Notes under the pieces: generated by a model | What the model was told of the DNA's origin: nothing | Seen by the model: the letters and a program-made list of their open reading frames with translations, nothing else | Database searches by the model: none | In this document: piece by piece, positions 35,901 to 43,688 of the stretch | How the letters are laid out: the number at the start of each line of letters is the position of its first letter | Position numbering within the stretch: position 1 is the stretch's first letter | Program-made: the position numbers and the translations under genes | Source: Azoarcus sp031556475 | Lineage (GTDB): Bacteria > Pseudomonadota > Gammaproteobacteria > Burkholderiales > Rhodocyclaceae | Direction: 5' to 3' | Length of the DNA: 64,000 bases | Assembly (NCBI GenBank): GCA_031556475.1 | Contig: JAVBSY010000002.1 | Span: 15,442 to 79,441, forward strand

Positions 35901-36826
35901 GGCGTTCGAACTGGCGCAACTGGCTCAGCCGCGCCCGCTACGTTTTCGCCCCAAGCCGTGATACCGCGCAACGCATCGCGGCACTCGCCCCCCTGGCCAA
36001 AGTCATTCCATTGCCGCACACCGATATCGACGCGATCAGCGCGCTGCCCACCCCCATGCCGCGCCGCCTCGATGATAGCCAACCATTGCGCATTGCCGTC
36101 ATCGGCGCGCTCAGCCCGATCAAGGGAGCCGATCTGCTCGAAGCCGCCGCCATCGAGGCAGCACGCGGCAAACATCCGATCGAATTTCATCTGCTGGGCT
36201 ACGCTTACCGCAAACTACGTACTCAGCCCCGCGCATGCTTGACAGTACATGGCCCCTACGAAGAGAAAGATCTTCCCGAGCTGCTCGACTGGCTCAAACC
36301 GGATCTTGTCTGGTTTCCGGCGCAGTGGCCCGAGACCTACAGCTACACCCTGAGCGCCTGCTTGCTGCATGGATTACCGGTCGCCGTCACCGATCTCGGC
36401 GCCTGCCGGGAACGGCTCGCAGAACGCGCCTGGAGCTGGGTCCGCCCATGGCAGATCCCTCACACCGAATGGATCGAATTCTTCACCACGATACGGCGGA
36501 CACACTTCATTACCGGACAAGCCCCGCAACCGCCGCACTCCGTCCCCCGCTCAGCCCCCGTTTCCGAACCAATGCCGGAGCTTTCTTACCATAGCGACTA
36601 CCTGTCGAACATCGCATTTACGATAAACGCCCCCACCCTTAGCACGGCCTTTCTTGCCCAGCATCGCCGCATGCGCCTGACGGGCATTGCCGCCGCGCGC
36701 AACAGAATCAAACAGCATATACTGCACCAACTCGTTCACCTGCGCGGTGCGCCCCCATTGCAGGGTATCGTGCGCCGCATCCCACTACGCTGGCAGTCAC
36801 ACCTCAAGAGCTGGCTGTTGCGCTGA
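32981..36826 (+). CDS. Multidomain methyltransferase / coiled-coil / GT2 / GT4 glycosyltransferase
   Basis: This 1281-residue protein has four recognisable parts. Residues about 1-210 are a class I SAM methyltransferase (VLDLGTGTGALGKYLQ, CADVLEHLRNPERIL). About 215-400 is an unassigned beta-rich segment. About 415-505 is a long charged heptad-type coiled coil rich in Q, E and R. About 547-800 is a GT2 domain (VDVIVPVYRGLDD, LLNSDAEV, GEENDFCMRA). About 820-1180 is a GT4-like domain (VLHGLGGGTERHV, APSRDTAQRIA, VIGALSPIKGADLL). It alone is on the plus strand and its end overlaps the acyltransferase gene by 30 nt. By analogy with WbdD, a methyltransferase plus coiled coil next to Wzm/Wzt may terminate and measure the O-antigen; this is inference. 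Confidence 0.9.
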   Translation: MTFSGNDLHIYARSIDPAQRSSLSVIASNIPPAARVLDLGTGTGALGKYLQARHPGFLIDGVTYNREEAAQAASYYRRIEVDDLDTCELASLFDRGSYDCIVCADVLEHLRNPERILEACRQLLAPNGRLLISVPNAAYCGLIAELLGGDFRYREEGLLDHTHLRFFTRRSLLRFLADASWQADTVETVTIDLHASEFRFPFDALPPSVARHLLSAPDALTYQFIAVAQYNPDQASITHEPADETAALSTEHGEARFSARLYLGGEHGYTEHDKLTATGIIGQTRQILSFALPATTPTRLRLDPADRSGFLHLYRLRLKNSVGETLWSWEAGPGALEAFDAAEHCDIAFGQAWYTTQAAVLLLYGDDPRIELPIPEHALSACAGGTFEAELGWPMSADYLALSHAVGDYAHKLDERSAQLYSAQVQLHSVQAQIHDLEQTLQHTLDQARIEADRQRLDLERQLAANERQAETLHALSAQYRNLQREKTHVTAERDGLAAYLRGIENSTVFRATRPLVRIKMSIDRLFSGRQRATQPSDTQAVQPPDRPVDVIVPVYRGLDDTRLCIEAALAAVNRTPFRLVVINDASPEQEVTDYLRQLQDGDERLLLLENERNLGFVATVNRGMRLAADRDVVLLNSDAEVANDWLDRLRRAAWSDRRVASVTPFSNNATICSYPRFCADNELPPGYNTAALDALFATTNAGQVEDIPTAVGFCMYIRRDCLDAIGLFDVEHFGKGYGEENDFCMRAHKIGWRNLFALDTFVRHAGGVSFGDSKSPREREAGQMLLRLHPEYDAIVHAHIARDPAREARLAVDLARVRAAHRPVILAVLHGLGGGTERHVTELAAHLNGHASFFTLRPGTNGDTLLELIGPGEAFQLAFRLPEEFDSLLDALRGVGIAHVHYHHLLGHSPLVRDIPNRLGLAFDFTAHDFYTLCPQISLTDHNNRYCGESGPQQCHNCLRRTPAPDGSSIETWRSNWRNWLSRARYVFAPSRDTAQRIAALAPLAKVIPLPHTDIDAISALPTPMPRRLDDSQPLRIAVIGALSPIKGADLLEAAAIEAARGKHPIEFHLLGYAYRKLRTQPRACLTVHGPYEEKDLPELLDWLKPDLVWFPAQWPETYSYTLSACLLHGLPVAVTDLGACRERLAERAWSWVRPWQIPHTEWIEFFTTIRRTHFITGQAPQPPHSVPRSAPVSEPMPELSYHSDYLSNIAFTINAPTLSTAFLAQHRRMRLTGIAAARNRIKQHILHQLVHLRGAPPLQGIVRRIPLRWQSHLKSWLLR

Positions 36827-37756
36827 CACTGACGGATCGCTAGCGAAAAAGCGCTCGGCAACCCCCCAGAAATGCCAAGCGGCCGGTTCTTCCCGCACTG
36901 CCTGCTCCAATTCCGCAAAAACTGCCGCAATCAGCTCTTCGACGCTGTCGCGCACGCCCAGCGTCCGGATGCGCAAAAAACGCTCGCCATCCGTCATGCG
37001 AATGCCTGTCAGATACACCACAGCCGGAATGCGCCGCTCCACCGCTAGACGGAAAAAAGCCCGCGGCACATGTGCCGGCATCCCTAAAAACAAGATCTGT
37101 TCGCTAGCCTCAACCTGATCGGCCGGCACATCCGCCGCAACTATCACCGGCTCCCCCGCGCGCAAGGCTCTCAGCGCCAAACGTAAATCAGCCGCCACAT
37201 CCAGCACAGGGCGCCGCAGCGGCCGCGCCGCCATTACGTTGCGCTTGCGCGCATAGAGCCACGCAACCCGTCTTCCTGCAAATTGCTCCTGCTTCGGTTT
37301 GATTGCCAACGCATTCGGCGTCAACCCCTGCGCTGCCGCATGGCGCAACCCCCACATCCCCGCTCCCCAGTGAAACGTATATAGCAGCACGCCCGTACCT
37401 ACTTCCGGCCACACGCCCTCCACGCTCAAATGACGCTTCATCCATGCATCCGACCGGAAACGCGCCAGGAACAGGTCCGCATGGTCCACCAGCGTCACCA
37501 GACGCCGAGTGCGCAAAAAGGCCTCCTCCCCCGTGATACCACCGTTCCCGGCACTATCCGCTTTCGCCCAACCGCGTACCCGCGCTTCGGCCAGCGCCTG
37601 TTCGCAGGCAGTGCCATACAGGAAACGCCAACTGGCAAGTTTTTTATACAGCGCGAAACACCAACGCCACGGCAACACCGCAGCCAATCCCGGCACGAGA
37701 AACAATTCGACGAGATCCCGCCCCTCGACGCGCAGCCGCCGCAATCCGCCTTTCAT
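36797..37756 (-). CDS. LpxL/HtrB-like acyltransferase in the O-antigen export operon
   Basis: The product, about 319 residues from the ATG at 37756 (ATGA overlap with the wzt stop), resembles the lysophospholipid/lipid A acyltransferase superfamily. Visible features are GVLLYTFHWGAGMWGLRHA (about residue 135), VIVAADVPAD, FLGMPAHVPRAFFRLAVE (acceptor-side motif) and PAVVYLTGIR. The usual HX4D/E motif would be at FHWGAGM, but the acidic residue is replaced by Met, so the chemistry may differ. It could acylate lipid A or the exported glycan. An alternative start at 37762 is possible. Confidence 0.78.
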   Translation of the reverse strand: MKGGLRRLRVEGRDLVELFLVPGLAAVLPWRWCFALYKKLASWRFLYGTACEQALAEARVRGWAKADSAGNGGITGEEAFLRTRRLVTLVDHADLFLARFRSDAWMKRHLSVEGVWPEVGTGVLLYTFHWGAGMWGLRHAAAQGLTPNALAIKPKQEQFAGRRVAWLYARKRNVMAARPLRRPVLDVAADLRLALRALRAGEPVIVAADVPADQVEASEQILFLGMPAHVPRAFFRLAVERRIPAVVYLTGIRMTDGERFLRIRTLGVRDSVEELIAAVFAELEQAVREEPAAWHFWGVAERFFASDPSVSAQQPALEV

Positions 37757-38958
37757 GACCATCGGTGCGGTAAATGCACCAATCCCGGCGCAGGAATTGG
37801 CGATATGAACTTGAAATGCACACATTCATACCATTCATCGTAAACAACAATTCCGGAGGAATCGAACAAATAGACACTCACCACATAATCTCCGCTACTT
37901 AGCGGCAAATCCGGAAATACCACTGTCGCGCGCCAGCGCCCATCCTCCATGCGCACCGGTGAAACACCATCGACGTGCGTCCCGACCGATGTGACTCCCA
38001 CCCCATTGACCTGCTCCAGCATCATTCCCATGCAGGGTTGTTCCTCATCTTGCACGTAAGCCATCATCGTCACCACAAGATCGCGGCTTTCCAGCAAGGG
38101 AAGCTGTCCGGCGGCCGGCGTGGACTCCAATCCCGCCACCGAAACATCGACGATGCCTGCCCGGCGCTCCAGGGGAAGAGGTGCAGACAGGACAGGCCGC
38201 GGTGCGCTGACGGAAGCATCGTCCAGCGCTCGCACATGTGCCTCGTAAGAAGTCAACACCTGCTCCGTCGGCCCGAAGCCTTTCGGCCGACCACCGTCCA
38301 ACCACAGCGTCACGTCGCATAACTGGCGAATGTGATACAAACTGTGCGAACAGAATAAAATCGTGCACCCGCTGTGGCGAAAAGCGGTAATACGTTCCAC
38401 GCACTTTTTCTGGAAATGCTGATCGCCTACCGCCAATGCCTCGTCGATGATCAGCACCTCCGGCTCGACCGCCGTCACCAACGCGAAAGCCAACCGCACG
38501 ACCATACCGGAAGAATAGGTCTTGACCGGGCGATCGATCGCCTCCTCCAGTTCGGCGAAAGCGATGATACTTTCTTCCAACTCGGTCATCTTCCGCTCAG
38601 GAATTCCGATCAGCGCACCGCCGAAATACAGGTTGTCACGGCCACTGAACTCAGGATGGAAACCGGCCCCCAGTTCCAGAATCGCGGTTACCCGCCCGCG
38701 GTGCGCAATCCGGCCTGTCGTCGGCCGCAAGGTTCCGGCAGCAAGCTTGAGCAAAGTACTCTTACCCGCGCCATTGTCGCCCACCAACCCCATGCACTGT
38801 CCACGCGCGAGGGTGAACGAAACCCCTGCCAAGGCCCAATGATCGCGGTGCAAACTGCGCCCCGTCAGCAGCGCCTTCAACCGTGTGCGCGGCGAGTCGT
38901 ACAACTTGTAGCCCTTGCTCAGATTTTCGGCGCGCAACGCCACATCGGCCCTGCTCAC
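37753..38958 (-). CDS. wzt: Wzt, O-antigen ABC exporter ATPase with C-terminal domain
   Basis: The 401-residue product has an N-terminal ABC ATPase (about residues 1-240: Walker A VGDNGAGKSTLLKL, signature YSSGMVVRLAFA, Walker B VLIIDEALAVGD). A long C-terminal extension (about 250-401) resembles the Wzt-C substrate-recognition domain that binds the modified non-reducing end of O-antigen. I choose the GTG at 38958 because it makes a GTGA overlap with the wzm stop. The in-frame TTG at 38964 is only two codons longer. Confidence 0.93.
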   Translation of the reverse strand: MSRADVALRAENLSKGYKLYDSPRTRLKALLTGRSLHRDHWALAGVSFTLARGQCMGLVGDNGAGKSTLLKLAAGTLRPTTGRIAHRGRVTAILELGAGFHPEFSGRDNLYFGGALIGIPERKMTELEESIIAFAELEEAIDRPVKTYSSGMVVRLAFALVTAVEPEVLIIDEALAVGDQHFQKKCVERITAFRHSGCTILFCSHSLYHIRQLCDVTLWLDGGRPKGFGPTEQVLTSYEAHVRALDDASVSAPRPVLSAPLPLERRAGIVDVSVAGLESTPAAGQLPLLESRDLVVTMMAYVQDEEQPCMGMMLEQVNGVGVTSVGTHVDGVSPVRMEDGRWRATVVFPDLPLSSGDYVVSVYLFDSSGIVVYDEWYECVHFKFISPIPAPGLVHLPHRWS

Positions 38959-39755
38959 AGCCAATCAACCAGTTGTTCGCGACTGCGCACCGCCAGACGG
39001 TCAAGCATAAGCAGCGCCGCGCCGAGCCAGAGCGCACTGATTCCCCATATTTCCGCGCCCGGCCAAGCGCCGGCAAGCAATACCGATTGATAGCCCATCA
39101 CGAGCGCACTCATCGGATTGAGCCACAATACCCAGCGCCATGGCTCGGGAAACATCGTGACCTGAAATAACACCGGTGACAGAAAAATCCCCACCGACAG
39201 TAGAAAAGCCACCACCTGCGACGTATCGCGCAACGCCGCCGTCAAGATGGCCAGCATATAAGCCAACACAAAACAGAGCGCGAACTGCATCACAAGCAGC
39301 AACGGCAATGCAAGCAATGCCGGCGAAAAATGATGCAATGGCACGTAGAGCAATGCCAGCAGTACGATCAGCGGCGAATGGATAACCATGCTCGCCAGCA
39401 CGGCTCGCGCAGGAAAAAGCGCCGGCGGCAGTGGATTTTTCTGCAAAACCCCTCCGGAATCGACCAGGCTCGTCGTGCCTCGCATCACCGCATCGCAAAA
39501 ACTCATCCATGGCAGTGCGCCTACAATCAAATACGCCCCCACACGTGGCGTGGGCGCCCCGGCACTCAAGCGCATCGCAAAAACGATATCGAAAACGAGG
39601 AAATACGCCGCGACAGTCAGCAGTGGCTGGACGTACGCCCAAAGAATGCCCGCCGCAGTGCCGGCATTGCGCGCCGCAATCTCGCGCCGCGCCATCATCC
39701 ACAATAATGAACGGGCGCGCCACAACGCAGGAAATTCAACCCGCAAAACCGACAT
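38955..39755 (-). CDS. wzm: Wzm, O-antigen ABC exporter permease
   Basis: The 266-residue product has six predicted membrane helices and the ABC-2 permease pattern. An amphipathic N terminus ends in WMMARREIAARNAGTAAGILWAYVQP, and QKNPLPPALFPARAVLAS and LFQVTMFPEPWRWVLWLNPMSALV follow. It pairs with Wzt to flip undecaprenyl-linked polysaccharide to the periplasm. It is the first gene of wzm-wzt-acyltransferase, all overlapping by 4 nt. Confidence 0.94.
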   Translation of the reverse strand: MSVLRVEFPALWRARSLLWMMARREIAARNAGTAAGILWAYVQPLLTVAAYFLVFDIVFAMRLSAGAPTPRVGAYLIVGALPWMSFCDAVMRGTTSLVDSGGVLQKNPLPPALFPARAVLASMVIHSPLIVLLALLYVPLHHFSPALLALPLLLVMQFALCFVLAYMLAILTAALRDTSQVVAFLLSVGIFLSPVLFQVTMFPEPWRWVLWLNPMSALVMGYQSVLLAGAWPGAEIWGISALWLGAALLMLDRLAVRSREQLVDWL

Positions 39756-40090
39756 TGAGCACTTTCTGGATCATAAAAAAGGCGCTATTTTCCGCTCCCA
39801 TGCAAGAAGGGGCAAGCAGGACCGGTGACTTTGCCTGTGATGGAGGCACCGCTTTCCACATCCCGCCACTGCGCGAAACATACCGCATGAGTGGTCCAGC
39901 CGTTACGGGCAAACCACCCATATCGCGAAACGTGGCATCAGCTTCAAAACGGCTCACCCGGTAGGGCACTCGCAAAAACTCGCGCACCGCACTCAAACAG
40001 TGCCACTCCCGACCGCTCTTTGTCTTCTTCTAGCAAAAACGCTCCGTCTCCAGGGAGAACTCGATTTGCAGTGATACCGCTATTTCGCAG
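39756..40090. other. Intergenic region, no gene recognised
   Basis: These 335 bases separate the O-antigen export operon from the peptidyl-prolyl isomerase gene. A minus-strand frame of 86 codons (39736-39996) overlaps the wzm start by 20 nt and has no recognisable motif. It presumably holds the wzm promoter, but I cannot single out hexamers with confidence. Confidence 0.5.
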
Positions 40091-41047
40091 TCACCGTTTA
40101 TCTACCGGTAGCGGCTTTATCTTCTTTTCGCCCCCCTGGGCACCCCCGTCTTTTCCCGCGCCTCCATGTTGCGCACTGAAAGCTTCGATAGCAGCCGAAT
40201 CAGGCCGAGCAGCAGCCATGATCCTATCGGAATGAGCCTTACGCTCTTTCTGCAGTAGCGCAGCCTCTGCCTCTTTCACTAGTTCCCCGCGCACCTCGTC
40301 GAACGAACGCTGGCCTGCAGGTAATTTTTCATCGACGCGGACGATATGCAGGCCAAACTGGGTCTGTACCAGATCGGGCACCACGCCTGGCACATCGAGC
40401 GCGAAAACGGCTATCTCGAAGGGTGGCACCATTCGACCGCGGCCGAAGACTCCCAAATCGCCACCAGTGCTGGAAGTAGCGAGATCTTCGGAATACTCCT
40501 CAGCCAGCGCGGCGAAATCCGCGCCAGGCAACTGCGCGGCACTGAGTACCCGCTCCGCTATGGCGCGGGCTGCTTCATCCGAGCCTCTGATCAGGATGTG
40601 CCTCGCGTGGACACGCTCACCGCTCTTGAAACGTTCCGGGTTCGCCTTATAAACGCTGCGGGCATACGCCTCGACCGCAGCGGAGTCCGGCTGGATGGCA
40701 CGATCGATCTCAGCCATCCGAGCGTCTGACAGTATCCGCTCACGAGCAAGACGTAGTTGCGCAACGATATCCGGCCGACGGGCCAACCCGGAGTTCTCTG
40801 CCTCGGCAGCGAATACCCGGCGCACATAGAGACTGGTTGCTAGCTGAGAAACGTTTTCCGGCTTCGCCAGCAACGGACCGCGCACTTCTTCAGGCGCGCG
40901 CAGGGCATCAGCCAGAATGTCGCTTTCATTAATGACAACGCCATCATTTTCACCACGCAGCAGAACAGCGTCTTCTGCCTGCACCAGCGGCACGGCGAAA
41001 GCGCAGGTCAGCAACAGGGCCGCATGGCGCAAAATGCTAGTGTTCAT
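40091..41047 (-). CDS. Periplasmic parvulin-type peptidyl-prolyl cis-trans isomerase
   Basis: From the ATG at 41047 (MNTSILRHAALLLTC) the product has 318 residues. A signal peptide (about 1-24) is followed by a helical SurA-N-like region (about 30-135) and one parvulin domain (about 145-240: VHARHILIRGSDEAA, GGDLGVFGRGRMVPPFE, TQFGLHIVRVDE). The charged Gly/Lys-rich tail is unusual. Such foldases assist secreted or outer-membrane proteins. It lies downstream of the surface-protein gene but behind a strong terminator, so it has its own promoter. EpsD- and SurA-type functions are both possible. Confidence 0.9.
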   Translation of the reverse strand: MNTSILRHAALLLTCAFAVPLVQAEDAVLLRGENDGVVINESDILADALRAPEEVRGPLLAKPENVSQLATSLYVRRVFAAEAENSGLARRPDIVAQLRLARERILSDARMAEIDRAIQPDSAAVEAYARSVYKANPERFKSGERVHARHILIRGSDEAARAIAERVLSAAQLPGADFAALAEEYSEDLATSSTGGDLGVFGRGRMVPPFEIAVFALDVPGVVPDLVQTQFGLHIVRVDEKLPAGQRSFDEVRGELVKEAEAALLQKERKAHSDRIMAAARPDSAAIEAFSAQHGGAGKDGGAQGGEKKIKPLPVDKR

Positions 41048-41198
41048 TTGAAGATTCCTGACTACAGAAAAATTGTAAAGCACGAAATCCTTCCCCTATC
41101 GTTTTCCTTCGCTCAAACCACACCAGCATGCAAGGCACAACGCAGGATGGAAAAACAGTGAAACGGTAATACATCAAACAATACAAACGAAAATTTCC

Positions 41199-41218
41199 CT
41201 ATCCGGAAAACCGGATAG
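41199..41218. repeat. Small perfect inverted repeat upstream of the isomerase gene
   Basis: CTATCCGG, an AAAA loop, then CCGGATAG. It lies about 150 nt upstream of the isomerase start. No T-run follows on either strand, so it is not a typical terminator; an operator or RNA hairpin is possible. Confidence 0.5.
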
Positions 41219-41316
41219 CCAAATTCTCCATATGTTTGATCGCAGCACAACTGAAGGCGGAAATTCGATGTGAAGCCTAACAAACCAAGTCAGACCAATC
41301 AGAGTTTCAACCCAAT

Positions 41317-41347
41317 AAAAAAGGGCGGGTTTCCCCGCCCTTTTTTT
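41317..41347 (-). terminator. Strong bidirectional intrinsic terminator
   Basis: A GGGCGGG/CCCGCCC stem with a 4-nt loop is flanked by six A on one side and seven T on the other, so it works in both directions. It ends the surface-protein transcript 20-50 nt after its stop. Confidence 0.93.
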
Positions 41348-41365
41348 CATACTACGCCTTCCGTA

Positions 41366-43054
41366 TTAACGGGTAAAGCGGTGATCCCAGTTCGCGCCGT
41401 AGTTGGCCGCTGCGCCAATCCCGACGTTGCCGTTGGTCGCTTTCACGAACGACTGGCCAAGAACCGGCAGACCAGCAGCTCTGAACGCCGTGTTGATGCT
41501 CGCCCAACCAGAGATGAAGCTATTGGTGGAGATATCGCTACGAGCAATCTTGGCACCCAGCACGGAAGTGCCACTCAGCGCGTTGAAAGCCACCACGTTG
41601 GTTTCGCCGCAAAGCTCAGCGCTGACCGGGGTCCCCGGGGAGATTACAGCACCAGCCTGAGCGGTACGCTCGGAACGGTCAAAGAACGAAACCGCACTGC
41701 CACCGAGGCCGATGCACGCCGTATTGCCATCAAGGCGAACGTTCACGCCGCCACCTGCGGAGGTGTAAGGACCAGCATCAACCGTCTGCGGCAGAGAAGC
41801 CCCTGTAGCAGCACTGAAGTAGGCGCCGTTGGCAAGAGCCCAGTTGGTGATGGTAGCAGCCTGAGCGTTGTCGTGATCCGCGACTGCGGCACTGACAGTA
41901 GTGTTATAGACACCCCTGTTGAACACCAGCTTCGCGTTCCCGGTTGCAGCGTAATCGACCGCAAGCGCATAGCGGCGGGTCGGCATCGAGAACACCCAGT
42001 CCGTCATCCCACCGAACGCAGGATCGGTAATGAACTCATTGCTGACCGAGGTCACCGCAATCGACTTCGCCAACAAGGAGGCCTGGAGTTCCGCCGCGCC
42101 CGGAGCAACAGCCGTCACATACGGCGTGGAGAGATCAGGCAGGTCATAGTACGCCGCGTTGATCAGACCCTTCAGCAGCAACGGATCAGCCGTCAGATTG
42201 GAAACCGCAGCCGTATCGGCAGTTTGCGGGAACCACACGAAGTTACCACGACCGATCACGCCAGTCGCGTTAGTGGCGGCGATTACCGACGCATTCCCAC
42301 CCCAAGCAGCCGCTTCGGGGACGTTGAGGATGGTCCAGCTACCCATCAGGCCACCGGTCGGCGTATTGAAGCCCTGAGCGCGGGCGTCAAGCTCGCTGGT
42401 GATATCCAGAAGCAGACGACCACCATTCACCGCTTCGAGACCGCACTCCACGGTACCGTCGGCCTTGTGCTTGACTTTCGGGTAAATGGTCGTGGTAGGA
42501 GTAGCGGCAGCGGCTTCCGTGGCTTCCGCAGTATTGCCCTGCGGCAGGATATCGGCCATATTGAAAATCTCAACATAGCCTTCCAGCGTACCCTCTATGT
42601 TCTGACCAGGCAGACGGGCAGCGATGAAGCTTTGACCGCTAACCGTAGCCGGAATCGTGCAAGAGTTGTCCGGCGTCACCAGCATGGCACCGTTATTCGA
42701 ACCCTTTTGAACCTGGCCGGTCCACACGTCACCCGGCGACAGATAGAGCTGGAAGTCGAACACGTCGTCGGAGTTCTGCGCGCCGCGGAAACGAACCTTG
42801 ACCGCTTTGCCATGGAGGGTATCGGTATTGATGATATTGATAACAGTGGTATTGCCATTCTGCGCGCTGTAATACGGCACCAGCAGAATATGGCCACGAC
42901 CGTCCGCCGCAAACCTCAACTCAGTCGTGGTGACCTGCGAAAGGCTGTCAACGTCGGCATTCGGCTGGGTACCCGGCAGAACACCTGCAAAGGCACCCGC
43001 TGCAAACCCGCCCGTCAGGGCAGCAACACTCAGCGAAAGAAATGTCTTCTTCAT
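41366..43054 (-). CDS. Secreted putative cell-surface (S-layer-like) protein
   Basis: The 562-residue product has a clear Sec signal peptide (about 1-23, ending AGAFAGV). The mature part is rich in Ala, Asn, Thr, Gly and Val, low in Lys, and has few Cys (about five, spaced for possible disulfides). It looks beta-rich and has no domain I can name. The C terminus is NYGANWDHRFTR. A Shine-Dalgarno GGGAG precedes the ATG, and a strong terminator follows, as in highly expressed genes. It lies next to the type II secretion operon, so it may be a substrate. It resembles surface-layer-type proteins annotated in related betaproteobacteria, but this is not certain. Confidence 0.85.
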   Translation of the reverse strand: MKKTFLSLSVAALTGGFAAGAFAGVLPGTQPNADVDSLSQVTTTELRFAADGRGHILLVPYYSAQNGNTTVINIINTDTLHGKAVKVRFRGAQNSDDVFDFQLYLSPGDVWTGQVQKGSNNGAMLVTPDNSCTIPATVSGQSFIAARLPGQNIEGTLEGYVEIFNMADILPQGNTAEATEAAAATPTTTIYPKVKHKADGTVECGLEAVNGGRLLLDITSELDARAQGFNTPTGGLMGSWTILNVPEAAAWGGNASVIAATNATGVIGRGNFVWFPQTADTAAVSNLTADPLLLKGLINAAYYDLPDLSTPYVTAVAPGAAELQASLLAKSIAVTSVSNEFITDPAFGGMTDWVFSMPTRRYALAVDYAATGNAKLVFNRGVYNTTVSAAVADHDNAQAATITNWALANGAYFSAATGASLPQTVDAGPYTSAGGGVNVRLDGNTACIGLGGSAVSFFDRSERTAQAGAVISPGTPVSAELCGETNVVAFNALSGTSVLGAKIARSDISTNSFISGWASINTAFRAAGLPVLGQSFVKATNGNVGIGAAANYGANWDHRFTR

Positions 43055-43244
43055 AAAAACTCCCAGGAAAAATCCAAAAGTCCGTCTAGGCTCAAGCGCA
43101 ACGACTCTTTCGTTTAATTACGCGCCATGGAAAATAGCACAGCGTTTTAATAACACGCAACCAGCAAGCCCCTAAGCACCACGCCAGTTGCAAAAAAGCA
43201 ACGAAATTAGGCCGATTCGATACGCGCCCTCCCATGCATGCTTT

Positions 43245-43688
43245 TTAAAGACGCTGATGCCACCACCAGGCACCATCCTCCAAAATCCATGTTTCATCGA
43301 CATGCGTCGACGAAACTCCATCCCGCGAAATGGGCGCCATTTTGTAGTCGATCCTGATTGTGGCCGTGCAGGCTTCGGCTTCGCAGGCGACCTTGACTAC
43401 CTCGACCCCGGTCCAACTCACCGCGCCACCTATTCGGCCACGGTACCGCTTGAAGTCGACCAGCGCCCGGTAGGAAGGCGCGGAAAAACTATAAGCTTTT
43501 TCCCACTCCCCCGCAATGAGGGCTTCCCAGCGGGCCTGAGCGCGCTCGTGCACAATCTCTTCAGGCGTGCGCGGCGACAGGGCGGTGCATGCGGAAAGCA
43601 TCGAGCCGGCAAGACAGAGGCCCACCACAGCCAAACGGCCATGGGCGCTGAGACGAGATCGGAACTGGATGTTTGCGTTTTGGGTCAT
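43245..43688 (-). CDS. Lipoprotein of unknown function at the end of the T2SS operon
   Basis: The 147-residue product has a lipoprotein signal with lipobox MLSAC (Cys at about residue 34) after a hydrophobic stretch. The mature part has a TPEEIVHERAQARWEALIAGEWEKAY helix region followed by strands (FKRYRGRIGGAVSW, CTATIRIDYKMAP, ETWILEDGAWWWHQRL), which suggests an NTF2-like alpha+beta fold. Its ATG overlaps the gspD stop (ATGA), so it is made with the secretin. A pilotin or secretin-assembly role would fit the position but is inference. Confidence 0.82.
   Translation of the reverse strand: MTQNANIQFRSRLSAHGRLAVVGLCLAGSMLSACTALSPRTPEEIVHERAQARWEALIAGEWEKAYSFSAPSYRALVDFKRYRGRIGGAVSWTGVEVVKVACEAEACTATIRIDYKMAPISRDGVSSTHVDETWILEDGAWWWHQRL

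Noticed and set aside
39736..39996. 86-codon minus-strand ORF before wzm
   Set aside because: Overlaps the wzm start, no recognisable motif; probably leader sequence.
41321..41347. A-rich/T-rich hairpin considered as a small RNA end
   Set aside because: Position just after the surface-protein stop and its symmetry explain it fully as a bidirectional terminator.
41270..43117. 615-codon plus-strand ORF opposite the surface-protein gene
   Set aside because: The minus-strand product has a signal peptide, ribosome site and terminator; the plus-strand product begins in the terminator region and has no such support.
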